Position numbers and translations under genes: made by a program | Source: Lysinibacillus sp. OF-1 | GTDB taxonomy: Bacteria > Bacillota > Bacilli > Bacillales_A > Planococcaceae | Assembly (NCBI RefSeq): GCF_028356935.1 | Contig: NZ_CP102798.1 | Span: 1,798,001-1,862,000, forward strand | Direction: 5' to 3' | DNA length: 64,000 nucleotides | The notes under the pieces: model-generated | What the model saw: the letters and a program-made list of their open reading frames with translations, nothing else | Told to the model about the DNA's origin: nothing | Databases searched by the model: none | Shown: positions 61,945 through 64,000 of the stretch, in pieces | How positions within the stretch are numbered: the stretch's first letter is position 1 | How the letters are laid out: each line of letters begins with the position of its first letter

Positions 61945-62395
61945 TGCTAATGGATCAAACGAATGAATCTCTGCATAGGGTCTGATGTCAGTATCATTTT
62001 TGTGCCTATATGGATTGAACCATATACCCTTGATCTTTGCATGCTGACAGCCGCCGATATCCTTTTCTAAGTCATCTCCAACGAATAATGCATCTTCTGG
62101 TTGCACTTGAAGCTTGTTTAAGGCAAGTTCAAAAATGCGCTTGTCAGGCTTGCTGTAGCCCACTTCCTCAGAAATAATGAGGAGATTGAAACAGCTAGTT
62201 AAATGAGTGTGCATGATTTTTGCTTTTTGTCTCTGAGCCGACCCGTTTGTGATAATGCCAACTTGTACATGCTTTTTGATAGAATGGATAATATTCAACG
62301 TATTTTGATTGATAGAAAAACAACAAGGAAACTGTCGATTCCAAAAGTCTTCGATTCAGTAATGTATCGTCTAAATCAAATAGCATCGCTTTCAA
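61921..62395 (-). pseudogene. HAD-hydrolase gene with internal deletion (YjjG-like)
   Basis: The minus strand begins KAMLFDLDDTLLNR (HAD motif I), then breaks. In another frame the text resumes FWNRQFPCCFSINQNTLNII and runs through HVQVGIITNGSAQRQK (motif II), VGYSKPDKRIFELAL (motif III Lys) and FVGDDLEKDIGG (motif IV) to a normal end. About 75 residues of the cap domain are missing at the joint, and the frame is changed there. GAATCGA occurs on both sides of the joint, which may mark the deletion. The start has no ribosome binding site. A 125-codon frame (62298-61921) still covers the core but lacks the nucleophile. Confidence 0.72.
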
Positions 62396-62852
62396 CTAGC
62401 TGTGAATTTGTAAAAATTTATTAAAAATCATTTCAGCTTCGTAGATTTCTGAAAGTGAAATAGTTTTTTGAAGTTGCTATAAAGATTGTGAAGAAAGATA
62501 TTGAAACGAACCAAAGCAGATTTGCTGAATAAGGTTACACAAAAGTTTTTAAACTTTCCCTCTAAAATTTTCAAGATATTGTTAGGCAGTAAATAAATGT
62601 CTCAAGTTGTAACCTCCAAAATATAATATTGTAAAAAATATGGAATAATGGTATATTCAAATAGTAATGGGTTTTTTATGCAGATAAGAGGTGAATATAT
62701 TTCCTTTATAATGAGGAAAATTCCATTACATTAAGATATTTAATTTACTATTTTCTCAAAAGTTTTATCCTTTACTCATTCTAGAGATTGAAAATTTACC
62801 GAGTTATAGTTGAATTAAGTGGAAAAACTACTAGTTGGAGGGAGAAGTTAAG
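62396..62852. other. AT-rich gap before secreted-protein gene
   Basis: About 450 bases with no convincing frame, repeat or terminator. It presumably holds the promoter of the secreted-protein gene; I cannot place it with confidence. Confidence 0.4.
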
Positions 62853-63248
62853 ATGAAAAAAAATAGCAAAGTAATAGCGGGAGTACTTTCCTTGGGTCTT
62901 TTAACAACTGGCGTGTTAAACGTACAAGCTCTAACAGAGCCCCGTAACATCAATGCGTCTGTTCCTGGTTTAAATCAATCATCAGCTGATGGATATCAAC
63001 AGAAATCTATCTCAGATAAGGATGGATATTTATTTATTGATTCTATCTCTAACGAGAGTAAACTAGATGCAAGAGCAGAGACGGCAAAACTTACAAATAC
63101 GGGTCCTTGGGTACGTTTATCTCATGTTAATAAGGGCTATCTATTAGAAAATTCAATTAAAAAAGATAAATATATACAAGCAAGATTCAGTTCTGATGTA
63201 ACATCATTTTTACCTATCACCGTTACTGGAACATTCCAAGGTAACTAA
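62853..63248 (+). CDS. Hypothetical secreted protein
   Basis: A 131-residue exported protein. MKKNSKVIAGVLSLGLLTTG is a clear signal peptide with cleavage expected after VQA. The mature part is Ser/Asn-rich and ends in a beta-like segment (DVTSFLPITVTGTFQGN). There are no cysteines. I do not recognise a family; small secreted proteins of this kind beside a membrane transporter can be toxins, pheromone precursors or their antagonists, but nothing here decides that. ATG 62853 follows TGGAGGGAG. Confidence 0.65.
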   Translation: MKKNSKVIAGVLSLGLLTTGVLNVQALTEPRNINASVPGLNQSSADGYQQKSISDKDGYLFIDSISNESKLDARAETAKLTNTGPWVRLSHVNKGYLLENSIKKDKYIQARFSSDVTSFLPITVTGTFQGN

Positions 63249-63282
63249 TTCACGGATTTTGTCAACCTGTTTAAACAGATTT

Positions 63283-63318
63283 AAAGACCATGAGGATTTT
63301 AAATCCACATGGTCTTTG
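63283..63318 (+). terminator. Terminator after secreted-protein gene
   Basis: AAAGACCATGAGGATTT pairs with AAATCCACATGGTCTTT around a very short loop; followed by GTTAATAAG, a poor T run. Confidence 0.65.
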
Positions 63319-63477
63319 TTAATAAGTAAACTTTATTTTTTATTTTACTCCTTTCATTAATTACTATTTAATCTATCTTTTTTAGAGTTGATACTATTAA
63401 TTAGGGAAACTAGAATTTTGTAAAGTTACCGTTATTTTAGATGTTTGTTATTTTAAGTCGAAGAATAGGAGAGAGAG

Positions 63478-64000
63478 ATGTTAAAACAACAAATAGGGGT
63501 TGAATTTAAGCAAATACTTACGTTTAATAGAGTTCTAACTTGGTTTCTTATTATTATTTTACCCGTATGGATACAATATTTAATAATCCATGAAGGCTAT
63601 TCCTTCACTGACAATATTGATCTCTATGGGCGTTTGCTCAATGGTATTGGAGCAATGATTTTTCCAATTTTAGTATTATTCGTTTTTGCAGATACAATCA
63701 TTCATGAGAGAAATAATAATTATTTAACATATACCAAAATAAGAATAGATTTTAATATCTATTTGAACGCTAAAATCATAGTAAATGCACTTCTTTCATT
63801 TGGGGTTTCATTTTTGTATGCGTTTTTACCATTCCTCTTTGCTCAATATATAAACCCCCAATTTGCATTCATCACTAATATTGGAGATAGTGGGAATATG
63901 CCTGGTACGGTAACATTCGATCAACTCTTAGTTTACGGACCTTTTATGTATGGATTTATATACTCCCTCTGGGTAGGTATCAATGGAGTTTTATATGCTA
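63478..64000 (+). CDS. Multi-pass membrane protein, ABC-2-type permease-like, N-terminal part
   Basis: The gene runs off the right edge after 174 codons. ATG 63478 follows AGGAGAGAG. The protein has a cytoplasmic start (MLKQQIGVEFKQILTFNRVL), a helix at about 22-40, an extracellular loop, a second helix pair near 58-75 and 105-125, and a third near 160. This is the layout of ABC-2-type export permeases of small peptide or antibiotic transporters. No ATPase gene is in view; it may follow outside the window. The family call is tentative. Confidence 0.6.
   Translation, partial: MLKQQIGVEFKQILTFNRVLTWFLIIILPVWIQYLIIHEGYSFTDNIDLYGRLLNGIGAMIFPILVLFVFADTIIHERNNNYLTYTKIRIDFNIYLNAKIIVNALLSFGVSFLYAFLPFLFAQYINPQFAFITNIGDSGNMPGTVTFDQLLVYGPFMYGFIYSLWVGINGVLYA

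Noticed and set aside
1..64000. Prophage, integrative element, defence island, tRNA or rRNA genes
   Set aside because: No integrase, transposase, phage structural, restriction or tRNA-like cloverleaf sequence was recognised anywhere in the window.

Overview
The window looks like chromosome from a low-GC, spore-forming Bacillota, most like Lysinibacillus or a close relative. This is inferred from gene content (Dpp/Ykf peptide operon, CotY/CotZ-like coat protein, YheC/YheD-type ATP-grasp, EfeUOB, PucR), AGGAGG-type ribosome binding sites, frequent TTG/GTG starts and AT-rich intergenic DNA. I see no rRNA, tRNA, CRISPR, insertion sequence or prophage. Both ends cut through a gene (an AGCS-type symporter at the left, a multi-pass membrane protein at the right).

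Layout. 0.4-12.8 kb: a co-directional cell-wall-peptide scavenging island: racemase, DmpA-type aminopeptidase, VanX-type dipeptidase, DppA-type D-aminopeptidase, a complete Opp/Dpp ABC importer, LD-carboxypeptidase, a class-A-beta-lactamase-like hydrolase and a YkfC-like NlpC/P60 endopeptidase. 12.9-15.8 kb (minus): small membrane protein, a glucosaminidase with LysM, and a large unknown protein. 15.9-18.8 kb: MoxR AAA+ ATPase plus metallopeptidase/VWA-like partner. 18.9-22.6 kb: OpuC-type ABC system with fused permease/binding protein, decayed DUF2975/Xre pair, paired SMR pumps. 22.9-32.3 kb: HAD phosphatase, CotY/Z-like protein, and a striking set of ATP-grasp and MurF-like ligases (one ATP-grasp::Mur fusion, one separate ATP-grasp, two stand-alone Mur ligases), then a secreted protein with three NlpC/P60 copies. 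32.5-36.8 kb: VOC protein, lipoprotein, orphan cobalamin riboswitch with a 40-codon ORF, TetR regulator and butanediol-type dehydrogenase. 36.9-46.4 kb: PepSY membrane protein, two two-component systems, DUF418 protein, methyltransferase. 46.4-55.2 kb: Fur-boxed ferredoxin-NADP reductase, NERD protein, MarR/MFS pair, Fur-boxed EfeO-EfeB-EfeU iron uptake operon. 55.2-61.9 kb: a pentapeptide protein split by a frameshift, and a PucR/permease/DUF917/hydantoinase-like set. 61.9-64 kb: a decayed HAD gene, a secreted protein and the truncated membrane protein.

The least explained structures are four intergenic arrays of short degenerate units spaced 21 bp apart, with occasional 17-20 bp steps. Three are anchored on GGATA (near 22.6, 33.0 and 49.0 kb) and one on CTCA (near 4.1 kb). 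Three have clear higher-order periods of 82, 103 or 122 bp. Other points for a second look are the CphA-like ligase cluster, the orphan B12 riboswitch, and several genes whose Shine-Dalgarno sequence sets the start at a near-cognate codon (ATC, ATA, ATT, CTG).
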